From Macrococcoides equi (GTDB lineage Bacteria > Bacillota > Bacilli > Staphylococcales > Staphylococcaceae), in the NCBI RefSeq assembly GCF_047425865.1, contig NZ_CP179735.1: DNA of 64,000 nt. The stretch is one strand, 5' to 3'. The position numbers were made by a program, and so were the translations under genes. Under the pieces are notes generated by a model. That model did not search any database. It was not told where the DNA came from and worked only from the letters and a program-made list of their open reading frames with translations. Of the stretch, positions 45,024 through 54,132 are shown one piece after another. Numbering within the stretch: the first letter of the stretch is position 1; each line of letters begins with the position of its first letter.

Positions 45024-45632
45024 TCAATTGATAATTTCAATAATCTTATCCTCTTCAATGATTATACCTGATAACTTATTTCCTAAGCCCATTCCTGTAT
45101 CAATGTTACAAGAATTACTTTGTTGATTGATTTCAACATCTCCACTATGAGTTGGTGTATGCCCATGAATTTGAAATTTATTTAATCTCTTCAATGGCAA
45201 TCTATTCCACAAAATCCCATGTTCATTATCTTCATCCCAATAATCCGTTTCTATATTCGCGATCCCTGCATGCGTCACCAGAATATCATCCGTTTCGTAC
45301 TTCAATGGTCTATGATTTAACCAATTGATATATTCCTCGTAATTATCACTTAGCTGTTCTAATGTTTGTTTCCCCATTTGATTGTACCAATGCTCATTCA
45401 TGCCCGATTCATGATGAAGCAACAACTCAAATTCATGATTCCCCTTTAAAAAGATATATTTATCCTCCTGATCTAACTTGATAGCTAAATCCAATACATC
45501 TTTCGTCGAAGGGCCACGGTCAATTAAATCACCTAATTGTATCACTAAATCTACTTTATCTGCATACCTATCGATTAATTGTTGAAATGGCTGAAAGTAT
45601 CCATGTATATCACCAATGATTAATATTTTCAT
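45024..45632 (-). CDS. Calcineurin-like metallophosphatase (PrpE/ApaH type)
   Basis: A 202-residue phosphoesterase with every metal-binding motif in order: GDIHG (residues 7-11), GDLIDRG, GNHE, THAG and HGHTP. PrpE-like enzymes act on phosphoproteins or on symmetrical Ap4A. Pairing with a HIT-type hydrolase suggests dinucleotide turnover. AGGACACATGA precedes the start. Confidence 0.88.
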   Translation of the reverse strand: MKILIIGDIHGYFQPFQQLIDRYADKVDLVIQLGDLIDRGPSTKDVLDLAIKLDQEDKYIFLKGNHEFELLLHHESGMNEHWYNQMGKQTLEQLSDNYEEYINWLNHRPLKYETDDILVTHAGIANIETDYWDEDNEHGILWNRLPLKRLNKFQIHGHTPTHSGDVEINQQSNSCNIDTGMGLGNKLSGIIIEEDKIIEIIN

Positions 45633-45746
45633 GTGTCCTCCGCTAGCTACTTATTAGTGTATTAAAAAAAATAACCTTTTCAACCAATATTGAAAATTCT
45701 CTTATTATATAAATTATAAAATAGAACATAAAATATTCGAAAATAT

Positions 45747-46325
45747 TTAATGAAGAGGAAATAATGTATTTTCAAAAACTTTTATTAACGGTTGCTCATC
45801 AAAAATTGATTTTCTCATAGCATTTAGATAAATTTCTCTATCTAATAATTCAGAACGCCAATCAAACCCTTTTTTCCTGGCCATTTCTCGAACGATTAAT
45901 CTTATAATTCATCCATTACCTTCATGAAATGGATGAATCATATTTAACTCAGCTTTAAAATATGCCAAACTTTCTGTAGCAATTTTTATATCTGTCCATT
46001 CACTTTCTGAATTAAATTTATCAAACAGTTCTTTCAAATTCATATTAATATATTGTAGTTCACAAAATCTTGTCTTCTCTTTCATAAGACTCACTTCTCT
46101 AAATTCACCAGCAAAACTATATATTCTGCCAAACAACTTTTTATGAAGTGATCTTATTGATTTTATCGTTAAGGGAAATAAAAACTCATATCCTTCTTCC
46201 GCCATTAAAACTTCTGCAAAATAAAAAGCAACTTTCTCAAGTTGCTCTAATTCCTCTATTGTTTCAGCTCCAAGCAAGTTAGAACTTAAAAGATATTCGT
46301 CTTGAAAAGTTGCTTTATATTTCAT
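45747..46325 (-). pseudogene. Fic-domain toxin with premature stop at the catalytic motif
   Basis: From ATG 46325 the frame runs 138 residues, ending in HPFHEGNG and then TGA (45909-45911). Reading through the TGA continues IIRLIVREMARKKGFDWRSE and LLDREIYLNAMRKSIFDEQP to a natural TAA at 45747, a 192-residue Fic protein of normal length. The TGA stands where the motif HPFxEGNGR needs Arg (CGA to TGA is a single change). The truncated toxin lacks the Arg and the last helices and should be unable to AMPylate its targets. The antitoxin gene lies immediately upstream. Confidence 0.85.
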
Positions 46326-46483
46326 TATTTAAATTCAATTTTACGAATAAGTTCATTCGTAATTTCTTTTTTATTATTAACTACATCAAGAATTTGTCTT
46401 TGTTGTTTCTTTGTTACTTCCATACCTTCAAGCGAAAGATTTTTAGCGATTTGTTTATTAATTTTTGAATCAATTGTAATCAT
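46325..46483 (-). CDS. Fic antitoxin (VbhA-like)
   Basis: A 52-residue protein (from ATG 46483; the frame is open to ATG 46528). The segment NLSLEGMEVTKKQQRQIL, then ITNELIRKI, aligns with the known antitoxin VbhA over its inhibitory helix. The class I motif (S/T)xxxE(G/N) appears as NLSLEG, with Asn at the first position. It overlaps the toxin start codon by one base, a standard antitoxin-toxin order. It lies directly after rlmH, with the longest frame overlapping the rlmH stop. Confidence 0.78.
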   Translation of the reverse strand: MITIDSKINKQIAKNLSLEGMEVTKKQQRQILDVVNNKKEITNELIRKIEFK

Positions 46484-46524
46484 ATTATCGATTTCTAATG
46501 TAAAATAACATCCTAAAAATCTTA

Positions 46525-46545
46525 TCATTTATGATAACTTTCCCC
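46525..46545. promoter_or_regulatory. SCC attachment site in the rlmH 3' end (copy A)
   Basis: The minus strand reads GAAAGTTATCATAAATGATA across the rlmH stop codon. The position (last codons of rlmH) is where Ccr recombinases insert SCC elements, and the core matches the copies at 11271 and 35578. Confidence 0.82.
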
Positions 46546-47004
46546 CCTAATAATCCTAAGCGCTCTATACACTTGCTCAAGTAGAATGACTTTCATCATT
46601 TGGTGTGGGAAGGTCATCTTGCTGAATGATAGGGCGTAGTTTGATCTGTCCAGCACGCTTTGGTGTAGTCCGTTTGATCCTCCAATGATGAATGTCAGAT
46701 GGCTTTTTCCAGTATTCATTTTTTGTTCGATGTCTTTAGATAGTTGCACTGAGTCTAGTTGCTTTCCTAATATCTCAAGTGTATACACGAAACTATCGTC
46801 TTTTATTTTTGATAATATACGCTGTGCTTCTTTTTCCTTCGCAATTTCAATATCTTTTTCACTCATGTTATCAAAGTCTTTTTCATCTGCAACTTCTATC
46901 ATTTCCATTTTTGTATAGGCACCTAATCTTTTCACATACTCATCTACTGCCATTTTCCAGTATTTTTCTTTCAATTTACCCACAGTTATAATTGTTATTT
47001 TCAT
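46525..47004 (-). CDS. rlmH: 23S rRNA pseudouridine1915 N3-methyltransferase (OrfX)
   Basis: A 159-residue SPOUT methyltransferase. It has the N-terminal start MKITIITVGKLKEKYWKMAV, the cofactor loop FIIGGSNGLHQSV and the C-terminal knot segment MTFPHQMMKVILLEQVYRAL. It methylates pseudouridine 1915 in helix 69 of 23S rRNA. It is the universal landmark for SCC integration, and the accessory region begins at its stop codon. Full length for the family. Confidence 0.97.
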   Translation of the reverse strand: MKITIITVGKLKEKYWKMAVDEYVKRLGAYTKMEMIEVADEKDFDNMSEKDIEIAKEKEAQRILSKIKDDSFVYTLEILGKQLDSVQLSKDIEQKMNTGKSHLTFIIGGSNGLHQSVLDRSNYALSFSKMTFPHQMMKVILLEQVYRALRIIRGESYHK

Positions 47005-47036
47005 TTTTATTCATTCCTTTTATAAAGTTATCCTAG

Positions 47037-47252
47037 TTATCCACAAGTTACTCACATATGCACATTTCACAACCCTATTATAATCATATTTTAAGGTTAC
47101 GGCATAGTTAATGTTACTTTTTACTCTGTATAAAAATAAAAAAGATGCCCATTATACCGGACATCTTTATACATTGTGCATAAATCAGTGGTTATCCACA
47201 AAGTTATCCCTAGTTATACACATTTTTTCGTGAATAACTCGACTTATCCACT
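47037..47252. promoter_or_regulatory. Cluster of DnaA-box-like 9-mers
   Basis: TTATCCACA occurs at 47037 and 47192. TGTGCATAA (complement TTATGCACA) is at 47175. TTATACACA is at 47214, TTATCCACT at 47244, and CGTGAATAA (one mismatch on the other strand) at 47229. The consensus is TTATNCACA. No unwinding element or origin gene is adjacent. Confidence 0.6.
47139..47168 (-). terminator. Terminator of the wal operon
   Basis: AAAGATGtCC / GGgCATCTTT stem followed by TTTTTATTTTT on the minus strand, about 100 bases after walJ. Confidence 0.75.
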
Positions 47253-47271
47253 GTTGATAAAATAATTTTAC

Positions 47272-48072
47272 TTAAATTTCATAAATTTTTGTCGCTACTG
47301 CTTTATCTGTATCATGTATCTGCACTTCATTCACAGTATCGATATCATGTTTATTTAAGATTTGCTCTACACTCATCCTTGCCAAGTCTTTCATATTATT
47401 ATCCTGCGATAAGTGTGACAAATAGATGCGTTTCGTACTTCCTGTAATCACGTCTCGCATTGCATAGGCTGCATCTTCATTTGATACGTGTCCCATATCA
47501 CTTAAGATACGTTGTTTCGTACTCCAAGGATAGCGTCCCATTCGGAGCATATCCACATCATGATTACTTTCAAAGACAAAACAGTCAGAGCCGTGTATCA
47601 TGCCTTTCATACGGTCTGATACATATCCTGTATCGGTAATCACTGTAAGCTTCTTATAGTTGTTATTAAAGATATAAAATTGCGGATCTACTGCATCATG
47701 TGACACATTAAATGACTCGACATCCATTCCTGCGAGTGTCTTCATTTCATAAGGATTGAAGATAAACTTTTGTTCATCAGGTATCTTGCTATCCGCTCGG
47801 TTAATGCGTTCCCATGTTTTCTCGTTCGCATAGATTGGTAGTTTATATTTTCTGGCAAGTACACCTAATCCTTTAATATGATCGATGTGTTCATGTGTCA
47901 CGAGTATACCGTTTAAGTCTTCGATTTTTCGGTCAATTTGTTCGAACAAACCTTCCATTTTCTTTCCGGTAAGTCCTGCATCTACTAGAAGCGAGCCTTT
48001 CTCGCTTTCTACATAGACTGCATTTCCAGTACTCCCGCTTGCTAATACTGACATATTTATCATTTCAATCAC
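47272..48072 (-). CDS. walJ: MBL-fold exonuclease WalJ (YycJ)
   Basis: A 266-residue metallo-beta-lactamase-fold protein with VTHEHIDHIKG (metal ligands HxHxDH), TDTGYVSD, SNHDVDML and a C-terminal SHLSQDN. It is the last gene of the wal operon; orthologues act in DNA repair. The N-terminal MIEMINMSVLASGSTGNA resembles the S. aureus protein, supporting a start at or near 48072 (ATG 48063 is an alternative). Confidence 0.95.
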   Translation of the reverse strand: MIEMINMSVLASGSTGNAVYVESEKGSLLVDAGLTGKKMEGLFEQIDRKIEDLNGILVTHEHIDHIKGLGVLARKYKLPIYANEKTWERINRADSKIPDEQKFIFNPYEMKTLAGMDVESFNVSHDAVDPQFYIFNNNYKKLTVITDTGYVSDRMKGMIHGSDCFVFESNHDVDMLRMGRYPWSTKQRILSDMGHVSNEDAAYAMRDVITGSTKRIYLSHLSQDNNMKDLARMSVEQILNKHDIDTVNEVQIHDTDKAVATKIYEI

Positions 48073-48079
48073 TCACTCA

Positions 48080-48871
48080 TTACAAAATTGGTTGCTCTGG
48101 ATTCACGGCGTCTACATAATACGTAGTCGATGTTCCGTCTGCTTTAATGACAGCAACTTGCCATGTTGGTTTCAATACTTGTCCACGTACTTCGCGTACG
48201 ATTGAGTAATATCCTAGTCTGACGCTTGTGACTGTATCGCCTCGTTCTAAGGCTGTTTGATAGTATAATACTTCTATCGCTTCTTTTGCCGGAATCACTT
48301 TTTTCTTTTCATTATTCTTACCCAAACCTTCCTGAATATCTTTCAGATAAGTTTGTTTATACATTGTGACTTCATTATTTGTATTATAACTAAATGCGAG
48401 TTGTGCTTTATCATTATTAAGTATCGGATATTCTCCGTAAACCTGATCAAAGTAAAGAATATGTTCTTTGCGATCAATCCCGCTTAAGGTGTATTCTTTT
48501 CCTTTATCTACTTGCGTTAAGATATATTTTTTCAGAGCATTGACGATACTTGTTTCATCAATACTTTTAAGTTTAATCTTTGGTTTAACTTCAACTGTTG
48601 TCACTGTTTTTAATGCTTCGCTCTTCTTACCAAAGTCCGACACACTCTCAGTAAATCCCGCACTTTTTGCTGACATAATGTTCATATAGACATTTTTCGC
48701 TGACGGTAAATCAGGTAATTTAATGCCTTCTCGCTCAAAATCAATGCGTTCTGATTTAGTATCTTCTACAATGTTGGCACGTTGTACTTTCTCATGATAA
48801 ATGAAACCTAAGGCAATATTAATAATCAGGAAGACAAATATAAATAACGATGTGGCATGTTTCCAATCCAT
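48080..48871 (-). CDS. walI: Two-component regulatory protein WalI (YycI)
   Basis: A 263-residue membrane-anchored protein. One N-terminal helix (DWKHATSLFIFVFLIINIAL) holds an extracellular domain. WalI and WalH bind WalK and tune its kinase activity. It overlaps the walH stop (TAATG) and precedes walJ by 7 bases, so it lies within the walRKHIJ transcript. Length agrees with the family. Confidence 0.95.
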   Translation of the reverse strand: MDWKHATSLFIFVFLIINIALGFIYHEKVQRANIVEDTKSERIDFEREGIKLPDLPSAKNVYMNIMSAKSAGFTESVSDFGKKSEALKTVTTVEVKPKIKLKSIDETSIVNALKKYILTQVDKGKEYTLSGIDRKEHILYFDQVYGEYPILNNDKAQLAFSYNTNNEVTMYKQTYLKDIQEGLGKNNEKKKVIPAKEAIEVLYYQTALERGDTVTSVRLGYYSIVREVRGQVLKPTWQVAVIKADGTSTTYYVDAVNPEQPIL

Positions 48872-50199
48872 TATTTCAGCCTCCCATTATCATATTCTTT
48901 CCACTCATCATTGTATTTGATAAACCATGCTGGTTTAAATGATAATGTTGACTGGATGGTTTCCTCATCTGAACGTTCCATTCTGTAGCCTATCATCATA
49001 TTTGATACACGTTCAAATTGATATTGTTTACTTGACGCTAAAGAAAAACGAACTTCCTCAGCTGTCGGTAAATTTCTCACCTTTTGTTTCGTTGGGACTG
49101 CAACACTAGTTGTATAAAGTCCTCGCTTATATTCATAGACATCTTTATCTCCCCAGATGACATATATCTCAGATAATTTACGTTCATTGAATACTGGGTA
49201 GCCTTTAAAGAACATTTGATAGCTAATCGCACTGTCTGGCTGATTAATACCAAAATAGCGATAATCATCTGTAAATCCACGATGTTCACTAATGAAATTA
49301 AATGAGTTAATTAAGTTATTCATCGGATTCGGCTTGCCGTGATCGACTTCTGATAAGTTATTAAATTTATACAATTCATTATTACTTGTCTTAACTATGC
49401 CTGTATTTGAGTTATATGTCTTAGATTGATTATTGTCTGAGCGTTCAATGATGCTATTCTTATCTCCAAGAACCACTTTGTTGATATCATCAACATTGAT
49501 ATTATCTGCTAAGTAACTATATGCTTGCGTATGTGTAGGTTTTTCAGGTACATATATGCTGGTTAATTCATCTGTTGTCTTCTCATTGGTAATAATACCT
49601 GTATACTTCTCCATATTTTTACGCGAATCTTTAACTAAATCATTAAATGCTTTACTTGATCCATTTGTCTCTATTTCTATCATTTTGTTATTGGTTGTTA
49701 ACATGTACATGACAATCTTTGCATGTGAATGGCTATCGATAATAATGCGATTGAAATTACTGTTCGAATCACCTTTAACAACATTATTTAATATATCCGA
49801 TTGATACATCATGACCGGTATATCACCCGCATAATCAAGCATAATAAACTTATCATGCAATAACTTAGAAGTAAACGAGAGTCCTTGATGATTATTTGTT
49901 ATTTCCGTTGCTTTCAAACCGGATATACGGTTGATAAAATTAAAAATCGTTTCTTTGTCGGCAGTACCATATATGTGATTATCTGAATATGAGATAACTT
50001 GATAAGGTAGAAATACGCTGTTGATATTATCTAGATTTTTTGGACTAAGTGCTGTGTTATTTTCTGTTATCGATGTTTCGATGTTCGCAAGGTTCGGTCT
50101 AAAATTCCATATTTTATAGGTCAGCACGATACTCGACATTACTAACGTAAATAGAATGATTCCCTTTAAAATACTTTTAAACATCCCAATCACCATCAT
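48871..50199 (-). CDS. walH: Two-component regulatory protein WalH (YycH)
   Basis: A 442-residue protein with one N-terminal membrane helix (FKSILKGIILFTLVMSSIVL) and a large extracellular domain. It acts with WalI on the sensor kinase WalK. It overlaps the walK end by 23 bases. The ATG at 50184 (MFKSILKG) is the likelier start because GGTGAT lies just before it. Confidence 0.94.
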   Translation of the reverse strand: MMVIGMFKSILKGIILFTLVMSSIVLTYKIWNFRPNLANIETSITENNTALSPKNLDNINSVFLPYQVISYSDNHIYGTADKETIFNFINRISGLKATEITNNHQGLSFTSKLLHDKFIMLDYAGDIPVMMYQSDILNNVVKGDSNSNFNRIIIDSHSHAKIVMYMLTTNNKMIEIETNGSSKAFNDLVKDSRKNMEKYTGIITNEKTTDELTSIYVPEKPTHTQAYSYLADNINVDDINKVVLGDKNSIIERSDNNQSKTYNSNTGIVKTSNNELYKFNNLSEVDHGKPNPMNNLINSFNFISEHRGFTDDYRYFGINQPDSAISYQMFFKGYPVFNERKLSEIYVIWGDKDVYEYKRGLYTTSVAVPTKQKVRNLPTAEEVRFSLASSKQYQFERVSNMMIGYRMERSDEETIQSTLSFKPAWFIKYNDEWKEYDNGRLK

Positions 50200-52015
50200 C
50201 TAACACTTCGCATGGAAGCGTGATATAAACTGAGGTACCAAATCCTTCTTTACTATTCGCCCATATGCGTCCGTTATGTGCCTCGATAATCTCTTTACTG
50301 ATTGCAAGACCTAAACCTGTACCACCCATTTTACGTGTTCTCGCTTTATCAACACGGAAGAAACGATCAAATATTTTATCTACTTTGTTTAAAGGAATCC
50401 CAATCCCATTATCCTTGATTTGAATTGTCATTCTGTTAAACAATGTATTTTGTTTCACGTGGAATTCCACTTTTTTCTTACCCTTAGAATATTTCAAAGC
50501 ATTCGTAATAACATTATCAAATACTTGCGTCATTTTATCAGGATCAATTTCTACAAAGATTCCTGTTTTAGGTATATCACGGATAAATGTAGCATTTTTA
50601 CCTTCGGACATCTCAAAACGGTTTATAATTTTATGAATAAACATATTAAAGTCAATTAATTCTTTATTCAAGTGATCATCCGTATTATCCATTTTTGATA
50701 ATTGTAATAAATCATTCACGAGACGTATCATACGATCCGTTTCTTCACGCGTAACATTTAAAAATTGGGGTGCGAGTGAAGTATCCTGCCATGCACCTTC
50801 TTCAAGCGCTTCAATATAACTACGCATTGAAGTCAGCGGTGTACGTAATTCATGCGATACGTTCGCAACGAATTCACGACGCTCATTCTCAACATGATGT
50901 TGTTCAGTAACATCATGTAAAACGGCAATATAACCCGTAATAAATCCTGTATCCTGGATAATTGTAGAGAAAGAGGCACGCACAATCAATTGTTCTTTTT
51001 CATTCAGATCAATGACAATTCCTCCGGCAATATCCTGCAATTCGTCTAAGGAATAATGCTCCTCAATATTTAAAATATCCAGAACGTGACGTCCTTCAAC
51101 TTCATCTTTATTCATATCAAGCATCTTTAACGCCATCTCGTTAACTATACGCACGCGACCTCTTCTGTCGGTTGCAATAACCCCGTCAGACATGTGGGTG
51201 ATAACTGAATCAAGACGACGTTTCTCACTCTCTGTATTCGCCTGAGCTTCCTGCACGCGCTTTGATAAGTTATTGAATGTTAAAGCAAGTTCTCCAATTT
51301 CATCGTTACCATAAACTTTTACACGGTTTGTATAATTCCCTTTTGACATCTCCAGCGCTTGGTTACGCATGTCTGAGATGGGCTTCGTAATTGTACGCGC
51401 AATAAAAAATCCTAAAATAATCGTGATTAATAGAGATAAACCTGTCCCAATGATGAAAATACTATTAATTTTCATTAGTTGTGCATACACAGGCTCAATC
51501 GATTCTTCTACATGAATGACCCCTAATATTTTATTATCATCTTTGATTGGGAAGTTTTTAATCCATACACGGACCTTGCCACCCGGATCATCTCTTAGCT
51601 TTACTCTGTCATTTGTTTTGCCTAAGGACAAAGAAGATTTAATCTGGCTATCATTAATCTTTTGATTTATACTGTCACGGTTAGAATCATTACTTGTCGC
51701 TAGAATCACTTCATTGTCATCAACATAACGTATCGTATCGATTTCAGTACGTAATGCATATTCATCTACTGTTTTCTGAATTTCTCGTTGAACTTTGTTA
51801 GACGTTTTTTTGTTATCTTTATAAATATTTCTTATGTCATAATTAATCGATTTGATTTGCTGATTAATATTTGTCTCAAAGTTTTTAGTTAATTCTTTTT
51901 CCAGGTTATTTGTAAAATACAATCCAATAATCTGCATGCCGATAATAATAAGTAATACATATATTACAACTAGCTTAATATGTAATGATTGTAGTTTTTT
52001 ATATAACATCTTCAT
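50177..52015 (-). CDS. walK: Cell-wall sensor histidine kinase WalK
   Basis: A 612-residue kinase: membrane helix 1 (residues 13-33), an extracellular Cache-like loop, membrane helix 2 (184-206), then HAMP (207-260), PAS (about 265-375), the phospho-acceptor His388 in FVANVSHELRTPLTS, and the ATP-binding N, G1 and G2 boxes (DNVITNALKYS, DNGIGIP, GGTGLGLAIS). It is essential in staphylococci and controls autolysin and cell-wall genes through WalR. It lies 6 bases after walR. Confidence 0.97.
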   Translation of the reverse strand: MKMLYKKLQSLHIKLVVIYVLLIIIGMQIIGLYFTNNLEKELTKNFETNINQQIKSINYDIRNIYKDNKKTSNKVQREIQKTVDEYALRTEIDTIRYVDDNEVILATSNDSNRDSINQKINDSQIKSSLSLGKTNDRVKLRDDPGGKVRVWIKNFPIKDDNKILGVIHVEESIEPVYAQLMKINSIFIIGTGLSLLITIILGFFIARTITKPISDMRNQALEMSKGNYTNRVKVYGNDEIGELALTFNNLSKRVQEAQANTESEKRRLDSVITHMSDGVIATDRRGRVRIVNEMALKMLDMNKDEVEGRHVLDILNIEEHYSLDELQDIAGGIVIDLNEKEQLIVRASFSTIIQDTGFITGYIAVLHDVTEQHHVENERREFVANVSHELRTPLTSMRSYIEALEEGAWQDTSLAPQFLNVTREETDRMIRLVNDLLQLSKMDNTDDHLNKELIDFNMFIHKIINRFEMSEGKNATFIRDIPKTGIFVEIDPDKMTQVFDNVITNALKYSKGKKKVEFHVKQNTLFNRMTIQIKDNGIGIPLNKVDKIFDRFFRVDKARTRKMGGTGLGLAISKEIIEAHNGRIWANSKEGFGTSVYITLPCEVLDDGDWDV

Positions 52016-52021
52016 TACACA

Positions 52022-52723
52022 TTACTCCTGTGTCTGTAAGAAGTATCCTACACCACGACGCGTCACAATATATTCCGGATGACTTGCATCATCTTCAATC
52101 TTTTCACGTAAACGGCGAATCGTAACGTCAACGGTACGCACATCACCAAAATAGTCATAACCCCATACCGTTTGAAGTAAATGTTCACGCGTCATCACCT
52201 GACCAATATGTTTCGCTAAATAATGGAACAGTTCAAACTCACGATGCGTCAGTTCAATATCTACACCACGTTTTTTAATTGAGTACGCTTCCGGATAAAC
52301 AATGATATCTTTAATGACAATATCCGTCGACTCTTCTTTTTCTTCTGTTTGCGCCTGCGTATAATGGCGACGTAAATTTGCTTTAACACGTGCAATTAAT
52401 TCACGCGTAGAAAATGGTTTCGTCACATAATCATCTGCTCCCAGTTCTAAACCTAGCACTTTATCGATTTCAGAATCCTTTGCGGTAAGCATTATGATTG
52501 GCATATCGTACTTCTTACGAACTTCACGACATACTTCCATGCCATCGCGACCTGGTAACATGATATCCAGTAATACAATATCCGGCTGAACATTATAAAT
52601 TAGTTCGACTGCATCGTCTCCATCATAAGCGACATGAACTTCGTAACCTTCTTTTTTAAGATTAAATTCTAATATATCAGCAATCGGTTTTTCATCATCT
52701 ACAACAACGATTTTTCTAGACAT
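52022..52723 (-). CDS. walR: Response regulator WalR
   Basis: A 233-residue OmpR-type regulator. The receiver domain has Asp9/Asp10, phosphorylatable Asp53 (LLDIMLPGRDG), Thr in LTAKDS and Lys in VTKPF. The C-terminal winged helix carries LTHREFELFHYLAKH and DVRTVDVTIRRLREKI. It is the first gene of the wal operon, behind GAGG. It is an essential regulator of cell-wall turnover. Confidence 0.97.
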   Translation of the reverse strand: MSRKIVVVDDEKPIADILEFNLKKEGYEVHVAYDGDDAVELIYNVQPDIVLLDIMLPGRDGMEVCREVRKKYDMPIIMLTAKDSEIDKVLGLELGADDYVTKPFSTRELIARVKANLRRHYTQAQTEEKEESTDIVIKDIIVYPEAYSIKKRGVDIELTHREFELFHYLAKHIGQVMTREHLLQTVWGYDYFGDVRTVDVTIRRLREKIEDDASHPEYIVTRRGVGYFLQTQE

Positions 52724-52828
52724 CGCAATCCCTCATCTCTCGTAAAATTCAATAGTATCCTACTCTATAATTTACCACTGTTTAACACATTTTTCTATAA
52801 CGTCGCTTTTTTAATCAGACAACAAAAA

Positions 52829-52854
52829 AGAAGTTAGACAATTGTCTAACTTCT
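52829..52854 (-). terminator. Terminator of the tRNA pair
   Basis: Perfect 26-base palindrome (AGAAGTTAGACAA and its complement) followed on the minus strand by TTTTTTG. Confidence 0.8.
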
Positions 52855-52892
52855 AAAAAGTTTACTCGGACGACTCATCCGGTATTATCTAG

Positions 52893-52965
52893 CGGTCCCG
52901 ACGGGAATCGAACCCGCGATCTCCTGCGTGACAGGCAGGCATGTTAACCGCTACACCACGGGACC
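52893..52965 (-). tRNA. tRNA-Asp (GTC)
   Basis: 73 bases: GGTCCCG acceptor stem, anticodon loop CTGTCAC with GTC, and T-loop GGTTCGATTCC. The CCA end is not encoded. It is paired with tRNA-Glu upstream in one transcript. Confidence 0.95.
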
Positions 52966-52981
52966 TTTATGATATAAATGG

Positions 52982-53053
52982 TGACCCCTACGGGATTCGA
53001 ACCCGTGTTACCGCCGTGAAAGGGCGGTGTCTTAACCGCTTGACCAAGGGGCC
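52982..53053 (-). tRNA. tRNA-Glu (TTC)
   Basis: 72 bases: GGCCCCT acceptor stem, anticodon loop CTTTCAC with TTC, and T-loop GGTTCGAATCC. It is 16 bases from tRNA-Asp. Confidence 0.95.
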
Positions 53054-53184
53054 ATTTATTAATAGCACAAGATTGATTATAGCACGAAAAAAATAATTTT
53101 ATCAAGCATTATTTTTAAAAAAGTTGAAAAAATTTAGTATAATAATTATATACGCTCAAAAATTTTATCTATAAGGAGCATGTT

Positions 53185-54072
53185 ATGTCAGAAACCTTTG
53201 AAAAAGCGACGAAACAGCATAAAAAACTACCCTTTAAAGAAAAAGTTAAACGGTTCTCTTTTATTACAATCGGTGCAATCCTAATGGCTATCGCCCTGGA
53301 ACTTTTTTTAGTACCTAACAAATTACTGGATGGCGGTATCGTCGGTATTTCTATTATGACTGCTCATCTACTCAAATTACCACTTGGCTTATTCATATTT
53401 ATTTTAAACATCCCCTTCTTCTATCTTGGCTATAAACAAATAGGGAAAACTTTCGCTTTCTCAACTCTTTATGCTATTACACTATTATCAATCGGTACAT
53501 CACTATTACATCCTGTACCTCCATTCGTAAATGAAAAATTTCTTGTCACAATTTTTGGCGGTGTGATACTCGGATTAGGTGTTGGTCTGGTGATTCGTTA
53601 CGGGGGATCGCTTGATGGTTCTGAAATCTTAGCGATATTGATCAGTAATAAATCTCCATTTTCAGTTGGAGAGATTGTGATGGTCATCAACTTCTTTATC
53701 TACGTTGCAGCAGGATTTGTCTTTACATGGGAATCAGCGATGTATTCAGTCATTGCTTATTTTATAGCCTTTAAAACGATAGACATCGTACAGCAAGGTC
53801 TGGATGAGTCGAAATCGGTATGGATTATTAGTGAGCAACATGAAGAAATAGGTGACGCTATTAATGCACGCCTAGGCCGAGGTGTCACATATTTAACAGG
53901 TGAGGGCGCTTATACCGGGGACGATAAGAAAGTCATCTTTTGTGTCATTACACGTCTAGAAGAATTTAAATTAAAAGATATCGTTAACCATTATGATGAA
54001 AAAGCGTTTGTTGCAATTGGTAATGTGTCAGAAGTTAAAGGCGGTAGATTTAAGAAACGCGATATTCATTAA
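53185..54072 (+). CDS. YitT-family membrane protein (DUF161/DUF2179)
   Basis: A 295-residue protein with five or six membrane helices in the N-terminal 210 residues (FSFITIGAILMAIALELFLV onward) and a cytoplasmic DUF2179 domain at the C-terminus (RLGRGVTYLTGEGAYTGDDK). Transport or regulatory function is unknown. The GAILMAIALELFLVPNKLLDGG opening is typical of the family. AAGGAGC precedes the start. Confidence 0.92.
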   Translation: MSETFEKATKQHKKLPFKEKVKRFSFITIGAILMAIALELFLVPNKLLDGGIVGISIMTAHLLKLPLGLFIFILNIPFFYLGYKQIGKTFAFSTLYAITLLSIGTSLLHPVPPFVNEKFLVTIFGGVILGLGVGLVIRYGGSLDGSEILAILISNKSPFSVGEIVMVINFFIYVAAGFVFTWESAMYSVIAYFIAFKTIDIVQQGLDESKSVWIISEQHEEIGDAINARLGRGVTYLTGEGAYTGDDKKVIFCVITRLEEFKLKDIVNHYDEKAFVAIGNVSEVKGGRFKKRDIH

Positions 54073-54074
54073 TA

Positions 54075-54128
54075 AAAAACAGTAACAAAGTAGTCTATTA
54101 AAATAGATTTCTTTATTACTGTTTTTTA
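54075..54128. terminator. Bidirectional terminator between yitT-like gene and purA
   Basis: AAAAAACAGTAA pairs with TTACTGTTTTTT, with a further inner stem around AGTCTATT / AATAGATT. Confidence 0.85.
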
Positions 54129-54132
54129 ATGA

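Noticed and set aside
45909..45911. Selenocysteine or recoding at the in-frame TGA of the Fic gene
   Set aside because: Staphylococcaceae are not known to have Sec machinery, no SECIS-like hairpin was noticed, and the motif demands Arg.
11271..46545. Interpretation of the dispersed repeats as MITEs
   Set aside because: They have short terminal complementarity (AACCGCATC / GATGTGGTT), but the core matches the rlmH end and the known SCC junction, and no transposase-type ends or duplications are present.
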